DNA of 64,000 nucleotides from JBMDXB01 sp048594975 (GCA_048594975.1 JBMDXQ010000090.1:1-64000); one strand, 5' to 3'; positions 35,907 to 44,634 are shown, counted from the stretch's first letter. The notes: generated by a model not told the origin, from the sequence alone. Numbers and translations: made by a program.

Positions 35907-37910
35907 TTGAGCACCCCGAGCACCACTGGCCGCGCGCTGCTGGCCATCGCCGCCGCTGCGCTTGCCTGGTCGGCGATCGTCGCGTTGAGCGGTGGGTTTC
36001 AGGTCCGCATCGCCGGCGTCCCCCTTTCCTCGCGCGACGCCAGCACGGCGCTGGTCGTCGCCGTCGTCGCGGCGATTGCCGGCGCCGCTCTCACCTGGCG
36101 GTCGCGCGGTTGTCGCGCGGCGACGGGTGAATGGCTGCGGCTCAGGGATGCCGCCGCTGCGCGGACGATGCGGTCGTGGCGCCGCGTTCGCGAGCAGGCC
36201 TCGACCGTGACGGCGGACGCGCGGGAGCGCGAGCCCTGGCTGGCACTCGCGCCGGCGCTGGCAGTGGCGAGCGCCGGAGTCGCGGTGGCCGTGACGCAGT
36301 GGCTCGAGGCCCCGCCGTTCTGGCTCGACGAGGAGATGATCCTGCTGAACGTGCGGGATCGATCGTCGACCGGCCTCGGCGGCGCGCTGTGGCTCGGACA
36401 GAGTGCGCCGCTGGCGTGGCTCGCGGCCGAACGCGCGGCGCTGGTGACGATCGGACCAGGCGAGGCTGCGCTGCGCCTCGTGCCGCTGCTGTTCGGGCTC
36501 GCCACCGTCGGCGCGGCAGTCTGGATCGCGCACCGGTGGATGACCTCGCTCGGCGGCGCCATCCTCGTGCTGCTCTGCGCCTTCGCTCCGTTCGTCTCGC
36601 ATTACTTCTTCGAGACCAAGCACTACTCCGCCGACACGTTCTGGGCGCTGCTCCTCCCGGCGCTGGCGGCGTGGGCGATCGACGGTGCCCGTCCCGAGAC
36701 ACGCGCCCGCCGCGCGCTGGCGTGGTGGACCGTGGCAGCCGTCGGCCAGACGGTCGCCAACGGCGCCCTGCTCGTGGCGCCCGGCTGCGCGCTGGTCCTC
36801 GTCCTCTGGTCGTGGCGCCGCGACGGCACGCGCGCCGCCGTGCGGGTGGCGCTGATCGGTTCGGCCTTTCTCGTCGTGTTCGCGGCACACTACCTCGTCT
36901 CGCTCCGGTTCACACACGACAGCGAGTTCCTCCGCACGTACTGGCAGAACGAGGTGCCGCCAGCCTCCTCGGGCCCGTTCGCGCGGCTCGGGTGGGTTGG
37001 GGATCGACTGCCGCTGCTGGCGGAGAACCCCGCTGGCACGCGCTTCTGGAGGAGCCTGTGGATCGTGTCGGCGCTCGGCCTGGCGATGTCGCTCGTCGGG
37101 CGCACACGATCGCCGGCCCGTCGCCTCCTCGCCGTCGCCTTCGCGACCGCGCCGCTCACCGCGTTCCTGCTCGCCGCGATGCGCCTCGTCCCGCTCTACC
37201 AGCGCTTCTCGATCTGGATCGTGCCGGCCCTCTACGTCGGCGTCGCGCTGTCGCTCGACGCCGCGGTCCACGCCGTCCGGGACGCCCGTCGCCGGCGCCG
37301 GTGGACCCGGGCCGCCGCGACCCTTCCAGTCGCGGCCGCCGCCCTGGTGGTCAGCGCCGACATCCACGCCCGCGGGGTGCACGACATCGCGAACATTCGC
37401 CCGTCGGAGAGCAAGCACGCGCTCAACGACCGCTATGCCGTCGAGTGGCTCATGGCACGCCTCCAGCCCGGCGACGCGCTGATGACCACGCGCCTCGGGT
37501 GGCCGGCGGTGTGGTGGTACGGAAACATCTCGATCGCGAACGCGGACCCGGATGGCGCCGTCAGCCATCCGCACGGCATTGCGCTGCTCCAGGCCGAGCA
37601 TTCTGCACCGGGGCCCGACTGCGACGACGCCCTGCCGGGCGAGCAACTGAAGGATTACCGGCGGGTGCTGGTCTATGTCGGGTTCCGCGACCAGCCTCCC
37701 GGCTTCGACTACCTGCTCCTCGACGCGCTCGATCGCATCGGGGCGATCAAGGCGTTCAGCCGCTACAGCGAGCTGGGGCTCGCGGCGGTGATCGATCTCG
37801 ATGACCGAGCCGCGACGGATCGCACGCTGCCGGCGGTCAGCCCGAAGACGGTCGAGGCCCGCGAGCCGCTCGAGGGGTGCGTCCGCGTGCAGCCGGCGCG
37901 GCGGTGGTAG
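35907..37910 (+). CDS. GT-C-type polytopic membrane protein
   Basis: A protein of about 667 residues with ten or more transmembrane helices. The motif PPFWLDEEMILLNVRDRS in the first large loop after about residue 130, and FETKHYSADTFWALLLPALA, resemble ArnT/PMT-type (GT39) glycosyltransferases, which use lipid-linked sugars and a loop Asp/Glu. The donor and acceptor are unknown. I prefer TTG 35907 because the sequence just before it is a CGAGCCC tandem repeat, but GTG 35871 would add 12 residues. Confidence 0.75.
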   Translation: MSTPSTTGRALLAIAAAALAWSAIVALSGGFQVRIAGVPLSSRDASTALVVAVVAAIAGAALTWRSRGCRAATGEWLRLRDAAAARTMRSWRRVREQASTVTADAREREPWLALAPALAVASAGVAVAVTQWLEAPPFWLDEEMILLNVRDRSSTGLGGALWLGQSAPLAWLAAERAALVTIGPGEAALRLVPLLFGLATVGAAVWIAHRWMTSLGGAILVLLCAFAPFVSHYFFETKHYSADTFWALLLPALAAWAIDGARPETRARRALAWWTVAAVGQTVANGALLVAPGCALVLVLWSWRRDGTRAAVRVALIGSAFLVVFAAHYLVSLRFTHDSEFLRTYWQNEVPPASSGPFARLGWVGDRLPLLAENPAGTRFWRSLWIVSALGLAMSLVGRTRSPARRLLAVAFATAPLTAFLLAAMRLVPLYQRFSIWIVPALYVGVALSLDAAVHAVRDARRRRRWTRAAATLPVAAAALVVSADIHARGVHDIANIRPSESKHALNDRYAVEWLMARLQPGDALMTTRLGWPAVWWYGNISIANADPDGAVSHPHGIALLQAEHSAPGPDCDDALPGEQLKDYRRVLVYVGFRDQPPGFDYLLLDALDRIGAIKAFSRYSELGLAAVIDLDDRAATDRTLPAVSPKTVEAREPLEGCVRVQPARRW

Positions 37911-37914
37911 GCGG

Positions 37915-38637
37915 CTACTTCCAGCCGACCGAGGCGGCCAGGCGCTGCAGCAGTCCGGGAAACGACGGGCTCACGCTTGCCTTTTCGAGGACGTCGAGGC
38001 ACTCCTCAATCGACCCCACGGTCCCGATGCCGAGCGCCCTGGCGGCGGCAATCGACGATTCGTCGTGTCCCGGCAGGATGAGGAGCGGTTTCGCGCGGGA
38101 ATCGGCGTTGACGTCGATGCAGTGCTGGAGGGTGTCGTCGACGTGGTAGTCCAGCTGCAGCGCGCGGGCGGCGGCGCCGCGCGATCCGGGGATGACGAGC
38201 ACGCTTGGCAAATCGAAGCCGTGCCGGACCAGCCAGCGCTGCGTCTGGCGCTGAACCGTGTCCCCGTCGGTTGCCGGCCGCTGCGTGATGAAGAAGACCT
38301 GCCAGCGGTGCCGGAGCATCATCTCGTGAATGCGGGCCACGGCTCCCGCGGCAGTCGGCTGCAGCGACTCCCAGAAGTTGGGTGTCGCGCGAATGTCCCG
38401 CCAGACCGCGGCGAGGCGCTCCCGCAGCTCGCGCGCGGACGCGGTGCGATCGGCGGCGGCTGCGCCGGCGTCCGGCGCGACCTCTTCACCACCGGACGCA
38501 GCGTCTTCTTCTTCAGGCTGGCGCACGGGCTGGCCGCCATCGTTGCGTCCGGCCGATCCGAAGAGGCGCCCTTCGACCTCGCGGAAGGCGGATTCGAAAT
38601 CCGCGAGCACGCCGTCCATGTCGAATGCGACCTTCAT
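37915..38637 (-). CDS. HAD-like protein, 5'(3')-deoxyribonucleotidase-related
   Basis: A 240-residue protein. Motif I is AFDMDGVLADFESAF, the form found in 5'(3')-deoxyribonucleotidases and their relatives. Further on are FFITQRPATDGDTVQRQTQRWL (motif II region), GSRGAAARALQLDYHVDD (motif III/IV region) and a C-terminal helix. An acidic, low-complexity insertion (about residues 45-75, PEEEDAASGGEE) splits the N-terminal part. The start overlaps the GDP-fucose synthase stop (ATGA). Confidence 0.72.
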   Translation of the reverse strand: MKVAFDMDGVLADFESAFREVEGRLFGSAGRNDGGQPVRQPEEEDAASGGEEVAPDAGAAAADRTASARELRERLAAVWRDIRATPNFWESLQPTAAGAVARIHEMMLRHRWQVFFITQRPATDGDTVQRQTQRWLVRHGFDLPSVLVIPGSRGAAARALQLDYHVDDTLQHCIDVNADSRAKPLLILPGHDESSIAAARALGIGTVGSIEECLDVLEKASVSPSFPGLLQRLAASVGWK

Positions 38638-39596
38638 ACGCCGGCCGGCGCGTGCGAGGTACGCAGCGAGGCCTGGTGCTCGAGGAACCACCGGTAGGTA
38701 GACTCGAGGCCGTCGCGGAGCGGGATAGAGTGACGCCATCCGAGCGCGTGGATCAGGGACACGTCGAGCAGCTTGCGCGGCATGCCGTCCGGCTTCCCGA
38801 CGTCGAACACGAGCGCAGCGTCCGGATGGATGACGTCGCGCAGCGTCTCGGCGAGCTCACGGATCGACAGATCTTCACCGGTCCCGACGTTGATATGTCC
38901 GGCCTGGTCGTAGCGCTCCATCAGGAACACGCAGGCCGCCGCCAGATCGTCCACGTGGAGGAACTCGCGCTGCGCCGCACCCGTTCCCCAGATGACGACC
39001 TCGCGATCGCCGTTCACTTTCGCCTCGTGGAACCGGCGGATGAGGGCGGGAAGGACGTGTGACTGCGTCGGGTCGAAGTTGTCGTTGGGCCCGTACAGGT
39101 TCGTCGGCATCGCCGAGATGAAGTGCGATCCGTACTGCGTCCGGTACGCCTGGCAGAGCTTGATGCCGGCGATCTTGGCGACGGCATACGGCTCGTTGGT
39201 CGGCTCGAGGGGGCCGCCGAGGAAGTGCTCTTCCTTCATCGGCTGCGGGCAGAGGCGCGGGTAGATGCAGGAGCTGCCGAGATACAGCAGCTTTCGCACG
39301 CCGAACAGGTGCGCCGCGTGCACCACGGTGGCGTGAATCATCATGTTGTCGTAGATGAACTCGGCCGGCCGCGTGGAGTTGGCGAGGATTCCGCCGACCG
39401 TCCCGGCCACGAGGTAGACGTACTCGGGCCGGCTGGCGCGGAACCAGTAGTTGACCGCCGCCTGGTCGCGCAGATCGAGCTGCTCGCGGGTCGCGGTCAG
39501 GACGCTCGTGGCACCGAGGGCTGCGAGGCGACGGACGATCGCGGAGCCGACGAGGCCGCGGTGGCCGGCGACGAAGACGCGCGCGTTGGGGTTCAT
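38634..39596 (-). CDS. fcl: GDP-L-fucose synthase
   Basis: A 320-residue SDR epimerase-reductase that converts GDP-4-keto-6-deoxymannose to GDP-L-fucose with NADPH. GHRGLVGSA (11-19) binds the cofactor, the active-site triad is Ser108/109 in GSSCIYP with Tyr137 and Lys141 in EPYAVAK, and TNLYGPNDNFDP and REFLHVDDLAAA are family-specific. All key residues are intact. No GDP-mannose 4,6-dehydratase is next to it, so the precursor is made elsewhere. It supplies fucose for surface polysaccharide, fitting the nearby GT-C gene. Confidence 0.96.
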   Translation of the reverse strand: MNPNARVFVAGHRGLVGSAIVRRLAALGATSVLTATREQLDLRDQAAVNYWFRASRPEYVYLVAGTVGGILANSTRPAEFIYDNMMIHATVVHAAHLFGVRKLLYLGSSCIYPRLCPQPMKEEHFLGGPLEPTNEPYAVAKIAGIKLCQAYRTQYGSHFISAMPTNLYGPNDNFDPTQSHVLPALIRRFHEAKVNGDREVVIWGTGAAQREFLHVDDLAAACVFLMERYDQAGHINVGTGEDLSIRELAETLRDVIHPDAALVFDVGKPDGMPRKLLDVSLIHALGWRHSIPLRDGLESTYRWFLEHQASLRTSHAPAGV

Positions 39597-39664
39597 CTAC
39601 GTCACCGTGCTTCCTCGAATGCGACGGTCCTGGCGCGAACCCATCGGCGACCGTCGCGTGCAGC

Positions 39665-40285
39665 CTATCTGGCTGCCGTCTTCTTCCTGAACGTGCCCGA
39701 GGCGTCCGGCCCGGTCTCGATGAACGCCAGGTCCGCCCCGTCGTAGGTGATCCGCCGGTCCGCCCGGCCGTCGCCGTCGTCGTCGAACGCGGCGGTCTTC
39801 ACGCCGCCGTCAGCGTATGTTTCCCACTTGTCGGGACGGCCGTCGCCGTCGGTGTCCTCCTCGGAGCGCTCGAGGGTGTTCGCCCTGTAGAACTCCCACC
39901 GCCCGATCTTCTTCTCGTCGCCGGTGAACGAGATCTCGACGCGTTCCAGGCTGCCGTCGGCGCCCGAGTACGCCCACGCGTCCGGCCTGCCGTCATCGCG
40001 GCGCGAGAAGCCGACCTTCACGAGCTTCGCGTCCACGCCGCAGTACTCCCAGCGGTCGATCCGGCCGTCCTCGTTGCGATCCTGTCTCGTGAACAGCGGC
40101 CGGGAGCCGTCCATGTCCGTCCACGTGTCGATCGTGCCGTTGCCGTTCCGATCGTAGGTGAGTTGCCGCAAGCGCCCGGTCGTCGTGTCGTAGGTCGGGA
40201 CGGTCGTCCGGCGCAGCCGCTCCGTGGCCGGATCGGAGCACGCCGTCAGGCACAGCAACGCTGCGGCGGCCGGAAAGATCTTCAT
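39665..40285 (-). CDS. Asp-rich repeat lipoprotein
   Basis: A 206-residue exported lipoprotein (signal with lipobox LTAC). The rest has several loops of the D-x-D/N-G-D/N-G type: YDRNGNGTIDTWTDMDG, QDRNEDGRIDRWEY, DTDGDGRPDKWETY and DDDGDGRADRRITY. These resemble EF-hand or thrombospondin type 3 calcium loops repeated about every 20-30 residues, with a conserved aromatic after the loop. Calcium binding is inference. An extended -10 box lies 11 nt before the ATG. Confidence 0.75.
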   Translation of the reverse strand: MKIFPAAAALLCLTACSDPATERLRRTTVPTYDTTTGRLRQLTYDRNGNGTIDTWTDMDGSRPLFTRQDRNEDGRIDRWEYCGVDAKLVKVGFSRRDDGRPDAWAYSGADGSLERVEISFTGDEKKIGRWEFYRANTLERSEEDTDGDGRPDKWETYADGGVKTAAFDDDGDGRADRRITYDGADLAFIETGPDASGTFRKKTAAR

Positions 40286-40296
40286 GGGAACAACAA

Positions 40297-40302
40297 ATTG
40301 TA
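40297..40302 (-). promoter_or_regulatory. extended -10 box (TGTTACAAT) for the Asp-rich lipoprotein gene
   Basis: TACAAT with TG one base upstream lies 11 nt before the ATG at 40285, so the untranslated leader would be only a few bases. Confidence 0.5.
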
Positions 40303-40339
40303 ACACGGCCGAGTGGGCCGGGCGGGCTGATTGCGCTAC

Positions 40340-40505
40340 GTCGAACGCCGATCGGCGATCAACGGATTGAGCACTGCTGATCGTCGATCTGTCCAGGAAT
40401 GACCGGGCCCGCGCGTGCGTACAATCGGCAGCCGGCGAGCGCCGCACACTCGTCAATCGCCGATCGTCGATGACGTGTGATCGAGGATCGGCGACCGACG
40501 ATCCG
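40340..40505. repeat. inverted GATCGGCGAT repeat region
   Basis: The 228-bp spacer between the M20 gene and the lipoprotein gene has GATCGGCGATCAACGG-type sequence near 40350 and its inverse (GTCAATCGCCGATC) near 40453-40466, with further degenerate GATCG(A/G) copies to 40500. The arms could pair over a loop of about 95 nt. I see no gene in it. Confidence 0.5.
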
Positions 40506-40513
40506 CACTGGTC

Positions 40514-41884
40514 CTACTGCAGCCGGGAGACCTCGTCGTAGAGATGGGCGGACGCGATGATGCCGCCGTGGAAGTTCCCGAGGTCGAGCTTTTCGTTGGG
40601 CGCGTGGGAGTTCTCGTCGGGCAGACCGACGCCGAACAGCACGGACGGCAGGCCGAGGATCTCCTGGAAGGTCGCCACGACCGGAATCGACCCGCCCTCG
40701 CGGTTGAACACCGGCGCCTTCCCGAACCCCTTCTCGATCGCACGACCGGCGGCCTGCACGTACTTGTTGTCGAAGTCGGTCATCCACGGCTTGCCGCCGT
40801 GCATGCGCGTGACCTTCGCCTCCACGGTCTTCGGCGCGATCTTCTTCACGTAGGCCTCGAACAGTTCTGCGACGCGATCCGGGGATTGGTCGGGCACGAG
40901 ACGCATGCTGCACTTGGCCATCGCCACGGCGGGAATGACCGTCTTCGCGCCCTCGCCGGTGAACCCGGCGAGCAGGCCGTTGACCTCGAAGGTCGGCCGC
41001 GCCCAGGTGCGCTCGAGCGTCGAGTAGCCGCTCTCGCCGAACAGCCGTGGCGCGCCGAGCCCCTTGCGGTAGCGCGTCTCGTTGAACGGCAGCTTCTTGA
41101 ACTCGGCGCGCTCCTCGTCGCGCAGCGGCCGCACGTCGTCGTAGAAGCCGGGAATCTTCACGCGTCCGCCGCGGTCCTTCATCTGCGCGATCATCTGGCA
41201 GAGGACGAACCCGGGATTCGCCACCGCGCCGCCGAACGACCCCGAGTGCAGATCGCTCTTCGACCCGCGCAGGTCGATCTGGAAGTAGACGAGGCCGCGC
41301 AGGCCGTAGCAGATCGAGGGCACGCCGCGGTCGAACATCGGCGAATCGGAGATGACCACCACGTCGGCGCCGAGCTCGCCCTTGTGCTCCTTGATGAAGT
41401 CGTCGAGGTGCTTCGATCCGACCTCCTCCTCGCCCTCGAGGATGATCCGCAGGTTGACGGGCAGGCGGCCGTTCTGCTTCATGTGCGCTTCGATCGCCTT
41501 GAAGTGCATGAAGACCTGGCCCTTGTCGTCGGCGGCGCCGCGCGCGTAGATCTCGCCGTCACGGATCGTCGCCTCGAACGGCGGCGACTCCCACAGCTCG
41601 ACCGGGTCTACCGGCTGCACGTCGTAGTGGCCGTAGAAGAGGATGGTCGGCGCGCCCTCGGTGTGCAGCCAGTCGCCGTAGACGACCGGATGCCCCGGCG
41701 TCTCGATGATCCGGACGTTCTCCATGCCGATCCGTCGCATCTCGTCGGCCGTCCACTCCGCACAGCGGCGCAGGTCCTGCTGGTGCTGCGGCAGCGCGCT
41801 GATGCTCGGGATGGCGAGCCAGGCCTTGAGCTCGTCGACGAAGCGGTCCCGGTTGGTGTTGATGAAATCGATGACGTTGTTCAT
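40514..41884 (-). CDS. M20-family dipeptidase
   Basis: A 456-residue zinc metallopeptidase of the M20 dipeptidase (carnosinase-like) group. Metal ligands are in ILFYGHYDVQP and ARGAADDKGQ, the catalytic Glu and next ligand in LEGEEEVGS, and further ligands in ISDSPM and the C-terminal NEKLDLGNFHGGI. The dimerisation domain contains SGSFGGAVANP. No signal peptide is seen, so it is cytoplasmic. GAGGCAGAC before the ATG is a ribosome-binding site. It follows the rhodanese gene by 12 nt. Confidence 0.94.
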   Translation of the reverse strand: MNNVIDFINTNRDRFVDELKAWLAIPSISALPQHQQDLRRCAEWTADEMRRIGMENVRIIETPGHPVVYGDWLHTEGAPTILFYGHYDVQPVDPVELWESPPFEATIRDGEIYARGAADDKGQVFMHFKAIEAHMKQNGRLPVNLRIILEGEEEVGSKHLDDFIKEHKGELGADVVVISDSPMFDRGVPSICYGLRGLVYFQIDLRGSKSDLHSGSFGGAVANPGFVLCQMIAQMKDRGGRVKIPGFYDDVRPLRDEERAEFKKLPFNETRYRKGLGAPRLFGESGYSTLERTWARPTFEVNGLLAGFTGEGAKTVIPAVAMAKCSMRLVPDQSPDRVAELFEAYVKKIAPKTVEAKVTRMHGGKPWMTDFDNKYVQAAGRAIEKGFGKAPVFNREGGSIPVVATFQEILGLPSVLFGVGLPDENSHAPNEKLDLGNFHGGIIASAHLYDEVSRLQ

Positions 41885-41896
41885 GTCTGCCTCTCG

Positions 41897-42733
41897 TCAG
41901 TTCCTCGTGGGCACTTCCACCGGCAGGCCCTCCCTGTCCCCCCACTCCTTCCAGGACCCGACGTAGTTCCGCACGCGCAGGTAGCCGAGGAGGCGAAGGG
42001 CCAGGTAGGAGTGCGCGGCCCGGTAGCCGCCCTGGCAGTAGGTGAACACCTCACGATCCGGCGTCACGCCGGCATCGCGGTACATCTTCGACAGTTCGCC
42101 GGCCGGCTTGAAGCGGCCGTCGGGAGCGAGGTTGCGCGTCCACTCGATGTGAACGGCACCGGGGATCGCGCCGCCGCGCCGCGCCCGGGCGATGGCACCG
42201 GTGTACTCCGCGTCGGTGCGCGTGTCGAGGACGACGACGTCGCGGCGGCCGAGGGCGGCCCGGACGTCGCGCCACGTGGCGATCGTCTTGCCCTCGCGCG
42301 ACCCGGCCCACTCGCTCTTTGGTGGCGGCGCCGGGTCGGTCGACACGGGCATTCCTGCCGCCGTCCACGCCCCGAAGCCGCCGTCGAGCAGCCGCGCCGA
42401 CGGGTGGCCGAAGTACTCGAGAAACCAGAACGCGCGCGCCGCGCGGATGCCGGACTGCTCGTCATAGACCACCACCGGCCTCGCGGCATCGACGCCGTGG
42501 ATCTGCAGCACGTGCTCGATCATCCACATGAAGGCGCTGAGCGGCGCCGGGTCCGTGTCGATCAGGCTGACGCCCCACAGATCGAGGTGGATCGCCGCGG
42601 GGATGTGCCCGGCGACGTACGCCTCGGGCGGCCGCAGGTCGAGCACGAGCGGTCGCGCTGCACCGTCGCCGTCGAGCATTCCCGCCAGCTCCTGCGCGGA
42701 CACCAGAAGGTGGCCGTTGGCGAAGGAGGTCAT
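41897..42733 (-). CDS. thiosulfate/3-mercaptopyruvate sulfurtransferase
   Basis: A 278-residue two-domain rhodanese. The inactive N-terminal domain has PLVLDLRPPEAYVAGHIPAA. The active C-terminal domain has VVVLDTRTDAEYTGA and the catalytic Cys in FTYCQGGYRAAH, where CQGGYR is a mercaptopyruvate/thiosulfate-type loop. Transfers sulfur to thiophilic acceptors. The ATG at 42733 is preferred over an in-frame TTG at 42742; TAGCAT lies 8 nt upstream and may be a -10. Confidence 0.9.
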   Translation of the reverse strand: MTSFANGHLLVSAQELAGMLDGDGAARPLVLDLRPPEAYVAGHIPAAIHLDLWGVSLIDTDPAPLSAFMWMIEHVLQIHGVDAARPVVVYDEQSGIRAARAFWFLEYFGHPSARLLDGGFGAWTAAGMPVSTDPAPPPKSEWAGSREGKTIATWRDVRAALGRRDVVVLDTRTDAEYTGAIARARRGGAIPGAVHIEWTRNLAPDGRFKPAGELSKMYRDAGVTPDREVFTYCQGGYRAAHSYLALRLLGYLRVRNYVGSWKEWGDREGLPVEVPTRN

Positions 42734-42771
42734 AACCGTCAATGCTACTAGAAAGTGGGCGGCTCGGGGGT

Positions 42772-42935
42772 GGTTGGGTGCTGGGGGTGCTGGAGGGTGC
42801 TGGGGGTGCTGGAGGGTGCTGGGTGCTGGGGGGTGCTGGGTGCTGAGAGGTGCTGGGGGGTGCTGGGTGCTGTGAGGTGCTGGACGGTGCTGGGTGCCGG
42901 AGGGGGCTCAAAGGGTGCTGGTGCTCATGGTGCTT
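42772..42935 (+). repeat. GGTGCTG tandem array, left arm
   Basis: About 160 bp of degenerate direct repeats of GGTGCTG spaced by G/A-rich linkers, with local periods of 7 and 10-11 bp. The inverse array (CAGCACC) lies at about 43192-43290, so transcripts could form a long imperfect stem enclosing 42936-43191. The arms lie just beyond the rhodanese start and the permease stop. Confidence 0.8.
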
Positions 42936-43125
42936 CACGGCCGCCCCATGATCGGCGCAGGGCCATGTTCGCCTTCATGGCCCTGATGCAGATTCGCTTC
43001 ATCTGTAGGTATTGTGCGTCGGTGAAGTCGCCGCTCTCTCGCCCGTCTGCGATCTGGTCCAGCGCCTCGCCGAGCGAGCCTCGGGCGATATTCAACGCGG
43101 CCTGCCAGCGCGTGGCGCTCCAGAT
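42925..43125 (-). pseudogene. fragment of a four-helix-bundle (23S IVS/avd-like) protein gene
   Basis: This open stretch of 66 codons has no start codon and begins right after an in-frame TAG. Its peptide includes RGSLGEALDQIADGRESGDF, then TDAQYLQMKRICIRAMKANM. The pattern LxEALDxLxDGxExGxFTD...RAxxA is how the C-terminal two helices of many four-helix-bundle proteins read in GC-rich environmental bacteria. The N-terminal helices are missing. The stop lies in the left GGTGCTG array. I call it a truncated remnant; assignment is from memory of the family pattern. Confidence 0.5.
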
Positions 43126-43191
43126 CTACGGTTGAAACGGCGATCTGTCAGCAGCTCCTGCACCCTGGGATCGCCAGGGTTGCCGCAGAAT

Positions 43192-43290
43192 CCGCAGCAC
43201 CCTTTCAGCACCTCTGAGCATCCACCAGCCTTCAGCACCCAGCACCTTCCAGCACCCAGCACCCCCCAGCACCCCCCAAGCACCCCTCAG
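43192..43290 (+). repeat. CAGCACC tandem array, right arm
   Basis: About 100 bp of CAGCACC units with C-rich linkers (for example CAGCACCCAGCACCTTCCAG), the reverse complement of the left array. It ends 15 bp from the stop codon of the NCS2 permease gene. Confidence 0.8.
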
Positions 43291-43305
43291 CCCGAGACCG
43301 CCCGG

Positions 43306-44628
43306 TCACACCAGCCAGACATATCGCGCCACGAAGAGCGCGGCGAACAGGTAGATCAGCCAGTGCGCCTCCCGCCTGCGTCCGGTGGCGAGCTTCAGCG
43401 TGGCGTGCGCGATGAAGCCGAAGGCGATGCCGTCGGTGATGCTCACCGTCAGCGGCATGACGACGATCGTCAGGAATGCGGGAATCGCCTCGGTCGGATC
43501 GCTCCAGGCGATCCGGCCCACGCCCGCCATCATCAGCGTGCCGACGAGCAGCAGCGCGGGAGCGACGACCGGATACGTCACTGGCCCGGCCCCGGCCTGG
43601 TAGCCGCCGCCGATCATCCGGACCAGCGGGAAGCAGAAGAGCGACAGGAAGAAGAGCAATGCGGTCACGACGTTCGCCAGGCCGGTGCGTCCACCGGCGG
43701 CCACGCCGGTCGAGCTCTCGATGTAGGCGGTGACGGTGGAGGTGCCGAGTGCTGCGCCGACGACGGTCCCGATCGCGTCGGCGAGGAGCGCCTGGCGCGC
43801 GCGCGGCAGGGTGCCGTCGCGCATCAGCCCCGCCTGGCTCGCCACGCCGACCAGCGTCCCGACCGAATCGAACAGCGCAAGGAAGAAGAAGACGAAGATC
43901 ACCGAGATCATCGCCGGCTGGAGCGCGCCGGGGACGTCGAGGCGCAGCAGCGTGGGCGCGAGCGACGGCGGCCGGCTGACCAGTCCCTGGTAAGTCACGA
44001 CGCCCGAGGCAAGGCCCACGACCGTCGACGCGAGGATGCCAACCAGCATCGCCCCGCGCACCCGCCGTGCCAGCAGGACGGCCATCACGAACAGCCCGAA
44101 CAACGTCAACAGCGCAGCGGGCGACCCGAGGTCCCCCAGCGTGACGAGCGTTCCCGGCGAGCCGACGACGATGCCGCCCCACTCGAGGCCGATGAGCGCG
44201 ATGAGCAGTCCGATGCCGACCGCGATCGCGTGCTGGAGCGAGGCCGGGATGGCCCTGATCAGGTGCTCGCGCAGCCCGATCCCCGCCGTGAGGATGAAGA
44301 TGACGCCGGCGATCGCTACCGCGCCGAGCGCGATCGGCCAGGGCGTGCCCAACCCCGCGACGACCGTGTACGCGAAGAAGAAGTTGTGGCCCATCGCCGG
44401 CGCTACGGCGATCGGGTAGTTCGCCAGGAACGCCATGAGCAGCGTCGCGATCCCGGATGCGAGGCACGTGGCGACCAGCACGGCGCCGAAATCCATCCCC
44501 GCCGCCTGCAGCACCGCCGGCTGCACGAAGATGATGTAGGCCATCGTCAGGAACGTCGTCACCCCGGCGACGACCTCGGTCCGCGCGGTCGTGCCGTGTT
44601 CCGTCAGCCGGAACACGCGTTCGAGCAC
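43306..44628 (-). CDS. NCS2-family purine permease (AzgA-like)
   Basis: A 440-residue proton-coupled transporter with about 14 transmembrane segments. Signatures are the N-terminal TEVVAGVTTFLTMAYIIFVQP, the half-helix VAPAMGHNFFFAY, IALIGLEWGGIVVG, LALFDSVGTLVGVASQAGLM and GTSTVTAYIESSTGVAAGGRTG. These are features of the AzgA/PbuG subgroup that imports adenine, guanine or hypoxanthine. The GTG at 44628 is supported by a -10 box 6 nt upstream. Confidence 0.94.
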   Translation of the reverse strand: MLERVFRLTEHGTTARTEVVAGVTTFLTMAYIIFVQPAVLQAAGMDFGAVLVATCLASGIATLLMAFLANYPIAVAPAMGHNFFFAYTVVAGLGTPWPIALGAVAIAGVIFILTAGIGLREHLIRAIPASLQHAIAVGIGLLIALIGLEWGGIVVGSPGTLVTLGDLGSPAALLTLFGLFVMAVLLARRVRGAMLVGILASTVVGLASGVVTYQGLVSRPPSLAPTLLRLDVPGALQPAMISVIFVFFFLALFDSVGTLVGVASQAGLMRDGTLPRARQALLADAIGTVVGAALGTSTVTAYIESSTGVAAGGRTGLANVVTALLFFLSLFCFPLVRMIGGGYQAGAGPVTYPVVAPALLLVGTLMMAGVGRIAWSDPTEAIPAFLTIVVMPLTVSITDGIAFGFIAHATLKLATGRRREAHWLIYLFAALFVARYVWLV

Positions 44629-44634
44629 GCGCAG

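Noticed and set aside
36131..37804. Second long plus-strand frame (557 codons) inside the GT-C-type gene.
   Set aside because: Arg/Ala-rich shadow frame without membrane segments; the overlapping frame has clear transmembrane helices and a GT-C motif.
42755..43135. Open frame of 126 codons running through the GGTGCTG array on the plus strand.
   Set aside because: Its first part is only the tandem repeat translated (Gly/Trp/Cys/Leu), and the non-repeat part makes sense as a four-helix-bundle fragment on the other strand.
42772..43290. CRISPR array.
   Set aside because: The units are 7-12 bp, degenerate, with no uniform spacers, and no cas genes are near.
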